64,000 bases of DNA from Isochrysis galbana (taxonomy: Eukaryota; Haptophyta; Isochrysidales; Isochrysidaceae): assembly GCA_018136815.1 (NCBI GenBank), contig CM030943.1, forward strand, positions 1,479,975-1,543,974, read 5' to 3'. The position numbers were made by a program, and so were the translations under genes. The notes beneath the pieces are model-generated. The model was not told where the DNA came from, did no database searches, and worked only from the letters and a program-made list of their open reading frames with translations. Shown here in pieces: positions 43,757 to 53,627 of this stretch (the first letter of the stretch is position 1; the number at the start of each line of letters is the position of its first letter).

Positions 43757-44656
43757 CTAGTACCGCGCGGGCTGCACCCAGTCCGGCACCGCCTCTTCCA
43801 TGCTAGTACTGGCTCCGGCCGCTATAGCGTCGGCCGTGCGGAGCTGTTGTGCCACCGTGTCTCGTGCGTAAATGGCTGCCACGTCGGAATCCCACCGCCC
43901 GCGCGCCTTCAGCTGCTGCGAGGTGCCCCCCGCGTCTGCGAGGTCCGTCGCACCACCGATGCGAAAACTGTGGGCTCCCACATGCGCGGGGTCGAGGGCG
44001 CCATGGAGGCGCGCGGCCAGCCTCTTGGCGTAGTGGTTCAGGGCTGCCGTGGAGATGGGCTGAGGAGAGAAGGACCCTCCCCGGCTACCTGCGGCGCGGG
44101 AGCGGAAAAAGGGGCCGAGGCCGTCGCTGTGCCGGCCCTGCGGGTCCACCGCTGCCAGGCGCCGCATCGCCGAGTATGCGCAGGCCGCGTCGCCCGCCTG
44201 CTCGGGCAGAAGCAGCGGGTAGCGCCTATCCGTCGACTTCTTGAGTGCCCGCACGTGCACCATGAGGCAATTGCGGCTGCCATGCCGCTGCTCCTGCACG
44301 TCGCACAGGCGGATCTCTGCCACCTCTCCGCCACGGAGGAGGAGGGCATGCGCGGCGCAAGCCGCCGCCCAGAGGTTCGCGTCTTCGGGATGCTGCGAGG
44401 AGGCGAGCGCCGGCGCTAGGGCGCGCAGGTGCGAGCTGCGGATACCCACCCGCTTGGCTCGGTCCGCCCTATCCGCCGCCGCTTCGGGAGGCCGGCTGAC
44501 GAGCGCTGCGTCTGGGCCGTCTGGGGTGCGCAGGAGGATCTGGGGGCGAATGGTTCGGCGCGGGAACTGAAGAGACGTGCGGGCTGCGCCCAGACGGCGA
44601 TTGGGCCCGGTTTTGCCCTGGGGATAGCCGCCCGCGCGCCTCGCTGCCGCCCCCAT
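43757..44656 (-). CDS. Tyrosine recombinase (DIRS/Crypton-type), possibly intact
   Basis: Intronless frame of 299 residues from the ATG at 44656 (the open frame extends 13 codons further). The catalytic core is complete: the first Arg in AHALLLRGGEVAEIRL, the HxxR box in AHSFRIGGATDLADAG, the Trp replacing His in GRWDSDVAAIY and the nucleophile Tyr in AIYARDT. These proteins cut and rejoin DNA in mobile elements. The RGGE and HSFRIGGAT style matches recombinases of DIRS retroelements and Cryptons. No RT or RNase H frame adjoins, so either a Crypton or a DIRS fragment is possible. No terminal repeats located. Confidence 0.82.
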   Translation of the reverse strand: MGAAARRAGGYPQGKTGPNRRLGAARTSLQFPRRTIRPQILLRTPDGPDAALVSRPPEAAADRADRAKRVGIRSSHLRALAPALASSQHPEDANLWAAACAAHALLLRGGEVAEIRLCDVQEQRHGSRNCLMVHVRALKKSTDRRYPLLLPEQAGDAACAYSAMRRLAAVDPQGRHSDGLGPFFRSRAAGSRGGSFSPQPISTAALNHYAKRLAARLHGALDPAHVGAHSFRIGGATDLADAGGTSQQLKARGRWDSDVAAIYARDTVAQQLRTADAIAAGASTSMEEAVPDWVQPARY

Positions 44657-44937
44657 TGACACTTCCCCTCCCTGGGCTGGACGCCTGGTCACCAAGACGA
44701 CCTCCCCTCGTCTGGCAGCCCTGGCGGTCTAGCACAGTGCGTGGGTGCCAGTGGGTGTTAAGGACATCATGTAGAAAAAGTATGCCTACAATCCTCAATG
44801 AGACTGCGGGAGCTCAACTTGAGCCGCCCAAGATTATAGACCGCCATCTTGCACCCCCGCCGGCTGCCACCTTGTGTAATAGCCATTTTAAGATTAGTAC
44901 GATTTCATCAACATCAGGGGCGAGGAAACTGTACGTC
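44657..44937. other. No gene seen
   Basis: Short stretch between the recombinase and the retroposon; AT-richer toward the right. Confidence 0.4.
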
Positions 44938-45912
44938 TATAATGTGGAGCACACAACTAAGTTTATACTTGGTTGCCATGGAGCGCGCCGGCGCTCCCCT
45001 CCTCTCCTTCGGGCCCCCCGCCGCGGGCGCCCAACCAGTGCCCATGGAGCAGTCGCAGGCGAAGCGACCGCGTCCCCCGGAAGAGGCCGAGCAGGTGAGC
45101 GCGACTCCCATCGCGCCACACGGCCCGTGGCCCCGGCCACACCACCCACAGCAGCCATGCTGGCCCCCCCCCATGGGGGGCAGCAGACTGCAGACCACAC
45201 CAGACACCCACCAGACCAGAAGCCAGACGAATCCATTGGGCATGCCTCATGGCAGAGGCCTCTACCACCCCGGTGACGGCCGCGCCGCCACGGCGGCGCG
45301 ACCCGAGACCGGGTGGCCCCTATGGGCACAAAACACATACAACAACAGATGCGCATCACAACAGACCACACCAGCACCCCCAGCTTGACCACTTCACACA
45401 AGAGACCCCCCCAGGGGGCGGTCTGGAGCGATCACACACCGCCACACCACCGATACATGAGCCTTCGGCACACACACTGACACCCGACACGCCACACCTC
45501 ACGCAGGAGCCCCAGTCGGATGAAGATCAAGAAGCCCAACCAAGACACAGACGCAAACCTGGAGCTCTCCTTCCATCAAGAGGGCGATTATACCTTCCAA
45601 GACGCGACCGTCTACGCGGCCATTGTCGAGCTCCTCTTGGAGCTCGAAGGTGCAGATCCGAAAAGCATCTAGAACATGCAAGTCACTCAGCGGCATAGGA
45701 GGAAGGCGTGCACGCACCGCTGAGGGCAGGCGCACTCCGCCCAACCCGTAAACCCCGCAGGACCTGGGCCCGTAAGTAGAGCACGAGGGGAGTTGCCGCA
45801 AGGCGGGAAAAGAGGGAGTGTAAGGGGAATGGGCGTGGCTACGAATATGCGACCCAGTGCCATGTGCGAGGCGAGAATATTAAAAGGTTTTTTTTTATAA
45901 TGTGGAGCACAC
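44938..45912 (+). mobile_element. Complete retroposon copy with 17-bp target duplication
   Basis: The element 44955-45895 starts AACTAAGTTTATACTTGG and ends GAGAATATTAAAAGG plus a T run. The 17-bp TATAATGTGGAGCACAC is present at 44938-44954 and again at 45896-45912. The 941-bp element has an ORF end (SFHQEGDYTFQDATVYAA, LLLELEGADPKSI) shortly before the GTAGAGCACGAGGGGAGTTG block. No reverse transcriptase is encoded, so it must use another element's machinery. It is the best-preserved copy of the family. Confidence 0.85.
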
Positions 45913-45982
45913 CTTGTGTCAACCCATCTATCGGTCTCACTCAACAAGCTCATGCATTTTTTTCGACGAAATTTGATGATGA

Positions 45983-48140
45983 TCATATGGTACGGCTACC
46001 CAAACAATGACCAGCTAAAGCGCCCAATCCTCGCATGCTGCATGCTGCGCTCAATGCGACAGAGGTCACCTCGTCGCCATCGTCTCCCCCCTCACGCAGC
46101 TCAGGCTCAACCTCACCGCACAAGCTCCGTACCTCGCTGACGACAAGACACCTGTCACACTTGACGCTGGTCTTCCCACCATGGCAGGCCTCGGTGCATG
46201 CCATAGCGGCTACGCTACACGGGCACCCCCGCACGCACCGCGACTGCACACTAAAAAAAAAATAAACATCTGAAGATTCTGGGCTACACACCTACTAGAC
46301 TAGGGTACTTCCCCATCCCTACTGTCACCGCCCTTAACTTCCCTTCCCTCCACCTCCTCCCCTTTCCCCCTTCATTCCTTTGTCTTCGGTATCCGGGGTT
46401 TGGCTCGGGTGCGCTACCACGAGCCTGGTTCAGAGCGCGGGTTCCGGGCAGGCCTGTTGCTGGTCAAATGTCGTCGCGTGTCTGTCGGGTCGCGGGCGTG
46501 CTCGTCCTTTTCTCGCCCTTTCTGGTCGCTATCGTGTCTCGGTGGGTTTATGTCCAATCGAGGTGTACCTCGTCACAGGCTTATTCTGGTTCGGGTCTCT
46601 CGGCAATTATATATGCCACCCCCATCGAGGTGGTCAGGGTCCGCAGCTCTAGGCTTGGTTCTAGCTTACCTCTTGCACCTATTGTGAATAAAGGGTATAC
46701 ATCGTTCATGTCGATCCTTTTCTTCGGCTGTCTGCCCATGCCTGCTTGGGCGGTCCTTGCCGAGTCTGTTGTACTCGCAAATAGTAGTGCCTTGCTTAGC
46801 GTCGTGTACCTATCTATCGTTCTTATCAACACTGATTCCTCCGAGAATTCAATGCCATCGTAGTGTATCCTGTAGAAGTCTGTTAAAATATATCTCCACG
46901 CTAGAGTGTAAAGTATGGAGAGCGATCGCGGTGTTTCCCCCCCGGGGTGCATGAAAAGGTTATCTATGATTACTTCTTCCCTGCTTCTACCGCTTCGGGG
47001 GGTGTACCTTGCCAGTTTGTCGAGCGTTTCGAATATGTTTACTACTCTCGGGCATTCGCCTAGATGGGTGGAAGATTCGTCGGCCGCCTTGCATATGCGG
47101 CAAGTCTTATCTCTGTCCGCGAACCGGTTGTAGGTGCCAATCCTTCTGTGGGTTAAGTGCTTGAAGTGGAGGTGTGTATCTCTCGCCGTCATCATCGAGG
47201 ATGTATATATTGTGGCTAGGTGTTCCCACGTGTTGTCGGGTACCTGTAGTCGCTGTTTCCAGTTCTCGGGACCCGTTAGGCGTCTACGCTTTCCGTCCGT
47301 CTTCTGGATTGCTCGTGTTAGTTGCTCCACTCCCATTTTGTCTAGTGGGGTAACTCCGTCTAGGGTATACTCGTCCGCTAAGGGGTATTCCAATCTCTTG
47401 TTAGATTTGAAGCCGTCCCCCCATTTTGCCGGTGGGGAGGGGTCTAGCTGTCCGGGAGCATTGTCGAGCCTTTCGCCAATTATGGGCGTACCTAGGTACG
47501 AGAGCTCCACTTCATACCATGCGCCTTTGAGCTCGGCGAAATAGCTGCCGTCTTGGGCTATGTGTATTTTTGGGGTGTGCTCCTCCGAGCCACACTGCTC
47601 GCATGTCTCTCGCCTCGTCTCCGAGGTCCTTACAGCCGCTGGATCCGCCCGTGTCGTCAGCATTGTCTCGGCGTGCCGCGACTGCACACTACACTTGCAC
47701 GCACTTGCCCGGCCCTTGGACTTTAGTTTGGAGGTGCGGCTCGTTTCATCGTCGGAGGTCTGTTCGCGCTCAGCCTTGTACTTGTACGAGTAGTCCACAT
47801 TGCCCCCTTTCCTCTCCTCCAATCTCTTCTTTGCTAGCTTCTTTCTCGCCTCGGCACGCTTGCGCTTGAACGCGACGGTGCGCCTATAGATGCTCTGTTT
47901 CGCACGCCGCACCTCCAGGCGCTCCCACCGTTGCAATTGTGCTTCGACGACGGGGAGTCCGAGTACCACCACTGTTTTCAGGTCAGACTCGATTCCCTCT
48001 TCACTAACGTAGACATTGTATTTTCTTGATAAAGTGAAGCCCCGGAATAGGTGCTTCGCCTTCTCACTCCTTTCCGTCATATGATCTCGTTTATTCATGT
48101 AATTTTTGGTGACAGTGTGTCTCCTGGGACCTTCTCCCAT
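45983..48140 (-). pseudogene. CXC-type cysteine-rich protein gene, split by a LINE insertion
   Basis: The 5' part (48140-47676, first ATG chosen) encodes RAKQSIYRRTVAFKRKRAEA and ends with the start of a Cys-rich domain, ACKCSVQSR. The 3' part (46252-45983) resumes at SVQSR and continues CVRGCPCSVAAMACTEACHG, with a stop near 45983. The 15-bp junction sequence is present on both sides, as a target duplication. The related intact ORF at 51531-52391 has the same order (basic helix, then CACGKKAACLNRSCACV and TPACHGG). The domain resembles CXC/TSO1-type or transposase-associated Cys clusters and probably binds zinc. Function unknown; likely a transposon accessory protein. Confidence 0.75.
46253..47675 (-). 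mobile_element. 5'-truncated LINE insertion with poly-A-like tail and 15-bp target duplication
   Basis: In minus orientation it runs from 47675 to a 3' tail GAATCTTCAGATGTTTATT plus T at 46253-46281. CCGCGACTGCACACT flanks it at 46238-46252 and 47676-47690. The frame inside (to the stop at 46581) encodes the C-terminus of a non-LTR reverse transcriptase: HFKHLTHRRIGTYNRF, the Cys-His unit CRICKAADESSTHLGECP, and SILYTLAWRYILTDFY. By chance it is in frame with the host ORF, giving a 550-codon fusion frame. The catalytic RT and the endonuclease are absent. Confidence 0.85.
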
Positions 48141-48383
48141 CCCCCCCCAAAGTGGTCTAATGCGGAGGCAGCACCAAGGAGAAATACTTGAATAACTAGC
48201 ATCGATTTCGGGGCTTCGCCCGTAAGTGGACACTGCAGGAAGATGAAACAGTCTTCTAGTGGCTCTAGCAGAGTGTGGGAGACTGTCGCCGTCGCGCGAG
48301 GAGACGGCGGTGCCCGGCGTGGGCTCGACCGTCCCCCCCCCCCCCGCTCGTACACTCGCTCAAATCGCTCGCCCTCGGGCCTG

Positions 48384-49358
48384 ATGCTCGAGTATTTCCA
48401 CCCGCCTTTCCCAGAGCTCGCGCCGGGCCACTGGCCGCTGCTCGCATGGTGGACGCTCGCCACCGGCAGCACGTGCATTGCAGTGATGCTCGCAGCCAGA
48501 CTGCTGCTGCCGCTTGCAATCCCTTCGCTGTGGGCTGCAATGGCCCAGGCGAGGCCTTATCACGTGCCCGTCCTCTGCAAGAACTTCGCTGAGTTCGTCC
48601 CGGCTCTCGTTGTGCCCTGGCTCGTCATTGGTGACGTACTAGCTCTCACTCCTGCCGGTCTTGCCGCCCCAGAGTCATCGATGGGGTTGGGCGTGGGTGA
48701 GGGTACCTGGGCTGCGTGCGGCGCCATCTTCGGGTACATGTTGTATGACTGTGCCGTCATGCTTATTTGGAGACGCCAAACCGCCAAGAGCATGGGGATG
48801 GGAATGTACTACACCGTATGGGGGCACCACCTCCTCAGCCTCGCTTGCTGGGCGACCGCTCTCTCGAGACGCAATTGCGCGCTGATGGTTTGTTGGTGAG
48901 CGTACCGCCCGTGATGATCACAGCTGTGACTGACCTCTTTCGATCACACAGCCATTCGTCCAGTCTGGCACGCCACCTATGCTTTTGCACATGCAGACAA
49001 CGGCCACCAAGTTGACGAGCCTCTCAACCCACGCAGGTTCCTTCTCTCGGAGGCCTCCAATGTGGCCCTGATCCCACGTGTAATTCTCATCAAGCTTGGA
49101 GTCGGAGGCTTGGTGAATACGGCGGTTTCGGTCTTCTTCATTCTTGCCTTTTTCATCGTCCGTATCCTACCTCTCCCCATGCTTGCCTACCTCCTTGTTC
49201 GTGGTATCCCGGGCCTAACGCACCTCACGCCCTTCGAACGCGGCATTTCATGGACAACCGGGCCACTGCCTCTCTTGCTGAATCTGTATTGGTTCAATTT
49301 GGCCATACAAGGCCTCGTGAAGTTCTTGGCAAAGCCGATGAAGGATAAGCAGCGATAG
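48384..49358 (+). CDS. TLC-domain multi-pass membrane protein, two exons
   Basis: Exons 48384-48895 and 49037-49358 join through a GT-AG intron (48896-49036) in phase, giving 277 residues. The first Met with a following hydrophobic segment was chosen; an in-frame ATG at 48243 adds only a low-complexity leader. About six to seven TM helices. TLC (TRAM-LAG1-CLN8) features are the histidine pair in YYTVWGHHLLSLACW near residue 150 and FLLSEASNVALIPR just after the splice, followed by VRILPLPMLAYLL and PLLLNLYWFNLAI. The family includes ceramide synthases and lipid-sensing ER proteins. The HH motif is present, but a Lag1 motif is not obvious, so a TMEM136/TLCD-like role is likelier than ceramide synthase. 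Confidence 0.85.
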
Positions 49359-50546
49359 CCCACTAACACAAAAAGCGCCACCACATGCCTTCACTAATGC
49401 TGAGCTGTTCGCGAGGTAGAGCCTGAGCCGAGGCGCGGACCGCAAGGATCGAGCAGTGAGAATGATAAGGTGGGGTCTACGACGGGGTGGCAAGTGAACC
49501 CCCCCCCCCCCCCCCACTCCCGGAGACCTTTGCACCACCGATACTAGAGTTGTTTGTCGATTTTCAAGTGTCGTTGGAATCCTCTCTTGGGTCCTGGGGC
49601 ACGAACGATGTCATCTATCTGCTACCACACGAATCTCTCTTCCTCTCTCTCTGCCGCAGGGACGCTTCGTCACTTTGGCAAGGGGTTGAAAGTGAAGGAA
49701 GTTGCTGTTGTTCTCTAGCGGCATGCGGGGAGGGAGCCCAAAGCCTGCGGTCAAGGCAGTCGCCATCGCTTGGCGTCACCGCCGAGTCTTAATTATGTAT
49801 GTCAACTAGCTATTAGGGAAACTGCAGGTTTCCGATTTCGAACGTGAACGTGAGACTCCATCCGTTTTTCTTTTCTAGCGCCTTCAACTATCTTTAAGCA
49901 AACATTGGGTCATGGAGAGCGCCCCCCCCCCCCCTCCTCTCCCACCGCCCCCAGGCGAGCTTTCGTTAGATTCACTATCGTGCACCGGGCGCGATGTGCA
50001 GTGGCGCGTCCCCCCGCGGGGACGCCGTGCGTGCGCATGGCAACTTTTTCCCTATGAGGTGCACGCCGTGCGTTCACCCCTAGGTAGTTTCCTTTGCACT
50101 TTGCAAATGATCGCACTGCATTTTCCCTGCGGCCGAGAACACACGCTCCACCCCTCCACCCCTGCGGTCGACGCCAGCGCGGCTAGGCTAGGCTAGGAAC
50201 TGCCTCGCCAGCATTTTGGCTAAGGGTTGGCCACATACATGCTAGCCTCCTAGCCTTAGCACGCCACAAATCGCCAGTCGAGAATATTGTCTCTCATCTT
50301 CACACGCTCAGCCAGCTCTAAATATTACTCCAACTCGTCTTTCTCGGGGCGCTCTTCATCGCCGTCGCTATTCGAAACCCAGAGCGGGAGGCGCGTTCGG
50401 CCAAGCCCCGCCTTTCTAGCCCCCCCGAATAAAATAATGTCGAATACCTTGTAATGGTTTTAACCCATTGACGGCCAATAATTGTAGGTATTAACACCCC
50501 TGAATAACCCGTTAAGGTGGTTCCCTAGGATTTATGAGGGGGTCAC
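49359..50546. other. Intergenic; one short repeat similarity
   Basis: Poly-C at 49500-49514 and 49923-49935. The segment 49985-50045 resembles the interior of the TIR element at 22065-22115 (GCGATGTGCA then CCCCCCGCGG and ACGCCGTGCG). No gene recognised. Confidence 0.45.
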
Positions 50547-50619
50547 TTGGCGGGTGAGCGGCGGGTGCGCGCGAGCCAGCGAGGAGCTCTCCCAGGCAGA
50601 GGGAGGCTGACAGCCATGC

Positions 50620-51112
50620 TATATGGCATGCCAGTGTTGGAGCACCCGCTGGACTTCGCCCCAGGGCCACCAGGGGGAGTCTCTGTCGGCGGGGCTGCGG
50701 GCCCCGAGACCGTTCCAGAGCGCGTTTGTGTGTTTCAAGTCCAGCGTGGCCAGAATCCGACGTCATCGGCGCTGGTGTGCCCGCTGTGTGACCCCGGAAG
50801 GGATGCTGAGGCGGCGGCCTTCGTGGCACAGGAAGTGGCACAAAGCAAGGTGCCGGATTTTTCGGGAGAGTGGCTCGAGGGCGTGCCTCTCGATGCAGAA
50901 GGCCAGCGCGTGGGACTGTTAGATGGAGATGCATTCGCCGGTCCCCGGATACAAGAACAAGATCGACAAGAACAGGCGCTTTTGCACGCGCCTGGGCATA
51001 GTGAGGGCACTGTCCCGAACCCAGAAGGGCCACAGGTCCAAGCTACCCGATTGTGTGGAGGCGAAGATTCAGCAGTTGTGCGACCGTTCGGTAGTCGGAT
51101 ATTCGGAGTGAT
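50620..51112 (+). pseudogene. Degenerate transposon ORF, basic DNA-binding type
   Basis: One plus frame, interrupted by a single stop at about 50920, reads RRRPSWHRKWHKARCRIF, then SPVPGYKNKIDKNRRFCTR, then GHRSKLPDCVEAKIQQL and VGYSE. The basic W-K-rich block and the GHRSKLP segment have the texture of a transposon-encoded DNA-binding region, but I cannot name the superfamily. The open overlapping frame 50547-51200 has no such pattern and is a shadow. The internal stop marks it as decayed. Confidence 0.45.
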
Positions 51113-51530
51113 ATTTAGGTCCGGGGCAGGGGTGCTCAGCACAAGAATAGGGCCGGCTGTGAGTGAAAGGGAGTGCTTGCAGTGGCATACATGGGTGTAA
51201 TGAGACTATATGTCAACGTTCAGTGTCTCCAATTTCGAAAATTCATTCAATACTTGCGTTAATCTCGTCTTTGCGGCCCCATACAGGAAGCGCTCACGTT
51301 TTTGGTATAGAAGGTGGCGCGGGGGAGGAATAACTTCATGAAACTGCCTTTCTGAGACGGTAGATCTCTGACGAAAGTCTTGATTCAGGTCTGTGTGGGC
51401 AGCGTTGCATCATAAGTCGAGCATGGCGACTCCTATGCCGCTTACGGGCAAGGGCGCTTTTGCGCACGCACGGCAATTATAATTGCTATCGAGGGCTAAC
51501 GCGTGCGTGAGCCTAGTAGTTCAAGTTCCA
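51113..51530. other. No supported gene
   Basis: Mixed composition; no domain, repeat or RNA gene seen. Confidence 0.4.
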
Positions 51531-52391
51531 TCAAACAGGCTCATCAGGCATACAGCTATACACTGATCCCTCCATTGATCCACACTCAGAGGCACTTCCA
51601 TCACTTTCAGGACATTTCTCCGGTCGTGGGCCCAAGGACGCGTCGGGGGCGCAGCGCACACAGTTCACAGCCGGGTGCCCACCGTGACACGCTGGTGTGC
51701 AAGGCACCTTGGCACGAACACACGCACACGAACGATTCAAACACGCGGCCTTTTTCCCACACGCACAACGACCGGCCTCGCCCTTCCCGCCCCCTGATGA
51801 ATGCCCTGCCTCCTCCTTCTCCTTGTATGTGTGCTCTTGTGAGGCCGTCTTGCGCTCTGCGTTGCGCCGCGCCTTCTGCTGGCGACGCATCACCGCACGC
51901 TTTTTTTTGTAGTCATCAGTGCGTCGCCACATGCTTCGTCGTGCACGGCGCTCCATATCCCTGAGCCACTGCCGCCGCTGCATGTCCGACACCGGCAAGC
52001 CGAGCTTCCTATGTACGTCCTCCTGCCACGTGCCGAAGGCCTCGATGCGATCGTCAATGATGCCCTTTGCGGCGAGCGTGGCTCGCACAACTCCGATGAC
52101 CGTGCCGTTGACGTGCAGCAGGCCGCAATCCGTCGCGGCGGCGTACTGAACTCCGTCCATGTTAAGCCCTTTCGCGCGGTACAGCAAACATACACTGCCA
52201 ACTCTCTCGGAGCTGTTTTGCGTCACAGCGCCTTTCGCGGTGAAAATGAAAGCGCGTCGGTCGTACATTGATTTTTTCACGTATGCCACTAGAGCTGCCG
52301 CAGCGGTCGCCGCAGCGGCGACGGGAGTGGCGGCGGGAGCTGTCGCGGCGGCGGGATCTGTGGCGGCGGTGGGCCTGCTGCTATGTGCCAT
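51531..52391 (-). CDS. CXC-type cysteine-rich protein, possibly intact
   Basis: Intronless, 286 residues from the ATG at 52391. An Ala-rich N-terminus (about 1-40) precedes a globular region (YDRRAFIFTAKGAV, VCLLYRAKGLNMDG), a conserved segment KLGLPVSDMQRRQWLRDMER, a basic helix RRTDDYKKKRAVMRRQQKAR, and a Cys cluster CACGKKAACLNRSCACVRAK-VPCTPACHGG-NCVRC near 225-262. The same order occurs in the split gene at 45983-48140. The Cys pattern (CxC...CxC...C...C) resembles CXC domains and the Cys clusters tied to some transposases, and probably binds zinc and DNA or RNA. No transposase core is attached. A family of accessory transposon proteins is my inference. Confidence 0.65.
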   Translation of the reverse strand: MAHSSRPTAATDPAAATAPAATPVAAAATAAAALVAYVKKSMYDRRAFIFTAKGAVTQNSSERVGSVCLLYRAKGLNMDGVQYAAATDCGLLHVNGTVIGVVRATLAAKGIIDDRIEAFGTWQEDVHRKLGLPVSDMQRRQWLRDMERRARRSMWRRTDDYKKKRAVMRRQQKARRNAERKTASQEHTYKEKEEAGHSSGGGKGEAGRCACGKKAACLNRSCACVRAKVPCTPACHGGHPAVNCVRCAPDASLGPRPEKCPESDGSASECGSMEGSVYSCMPDEPV

Positions 52392-53061
52392 TGTAGCGAT
52401 GAGGATAGCTCCGACTCTGCTGCGATGATCCGCACTCAGGAAGTGGAAATCGCGCTACGCCGGGGAGAGCAAGCCGAGAATGATCGGGCAAAGCGGGCGA
52501 GGACGCGTGCGGCTCGGCTGGCTGCGCGTGAGGAGCGACGCGGCGTAGCCGCGAGCAAGGATCGGAGAAGCGCCGGCGCTCCGCACGCTCCTAGTGCCCC
52601 AACGCGTTCGCTTTCGTGGTGGTGTGCGGCGGCTCCGGCGCAGCGGGAACGTAGAACGTAGCTAGCTAGCATGGCGGCGGTAGTAAGTCGGTTGTAGGTG
52701 GTTGTGTCGGCCTGGGCTTGCTGTAGTTGATTGAAGTCTTGCAGCTGGTGCTTTCTAGTACCCAGATTAGCGAATGGACGGTGTTTCCCACTTCTTGACA
52801 TTGTCGATGCCATTGTGCACTTTGCGCCCGTTCCGAGATCATAAAATGTGGTTTATGATTATGATCTCCGGCTGAGGCTCGTTTGAACGGCCCCTTACAA
52901 CTCTCGCCGCGAGAGCTCCGCTCACCGAAAAGTAGGTAAGTCCCGCACCTGTTTACAAGATAAGTCGGGTCTGAAGACGCCGCCAGCCCGGGAGGCGTGG
53001 GAGGAAGGGGGGAACGGATCACCGGGGGGGGGGGCGCGGGCGCGCGGGCCACCGGACCATA
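52392..53061. other. No supported gene
   Basis: Plus frames are Arg/Ala-rich without motifs. The 52460-52620 stretch is GC-rich and may continue as the upstream region of the minus-strand CXC gene. Confidence 0.4.
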
Positions 53062-53225
53062 TCTAAGCCCTTCCCCCCCATCCCCCTAGTGGTACACGGG
53101 GGGAGCGCCGCCTGATGGCGGGGAGAGGCGGAGGGCCGGGGGAGTGGGGGTGTAGAAAGTATGCTACGGCTGTAGGTAGTAGTTCCATTCGCCGCGAGTG
53201 CGGTAAGAATATTAAAAGGTTTTGC
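53062..53225 (+). repeat. Dispersed repeat ending in GAATATTAAAAGGTTTT
   Basis: Order: ATCTAAGCCCTTC, CCCCTAGTGGTACACGGGGG, GCCGCCTGATGGCGGGGA, GTGGGGGTGTAGAAAGTATG, CGCCGCGAGTGCGGTAAGAA, then TATTAAAAGGTTTT. It matches the reverse complement of 59762-59945 and in part 6365-6460. The terminal GAATATTAAAAGG is the same tail as in the 0.9-1.5 kb retroposon family. Confidence 0.8.
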
Positions 53226-53627
53226 TAACGTAAACGGGGCCAATTTCTCATCGCACTCCATCGGGGGGGGGGGTTGCGTGCAATAGTAGACGGCCAACAC
53301 CAAAAAAGTGCGGTATACTGCACTACAGCGGGGAGCGTGCTGCGTTGAACATCTACAAGGTGTGCATCAATGCAAGGCCACCGTAAAGACAAAGATGCTC
53401 CAACAAAATACATAGAAGCATTCCCATCGACACAGCTCTTCCACACTGCCTACCACACTCATTATGAATTGGTTTGCATATGACATCCTCAACCCCGACG
53501 GGAGACGACGCTATACAATGCACAAGACTTCGCAGGCAACTTTCGGGCTTCCACTTTCTTCTCTCCTTACAAGGTGGCGTCGCCGCAGGCCTATCTTCCG
53601 GCACTTCTCTGACATCTTTCTTCAACT
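53226..53627. other. Intergenic, 3' flank of coiled-coil gene
   Basis: Poly-G at 53264-53273. No gene seen. Confidence 0.45.

Noticed and set aside
45249-45698. 149-codon frame inside the retroposon as a host gene
   Set aside because: Lies between exact retroposon ends with target duplications; only its last 40 codons have regular texture, and the equivalent place in other copies holds unrelated ORF ends.
50547-51200. 217-codon plus-strand frame
   Set aside because: Another frame over the same DNA carries the transposon-like basic blocks; this frame has no pattern.
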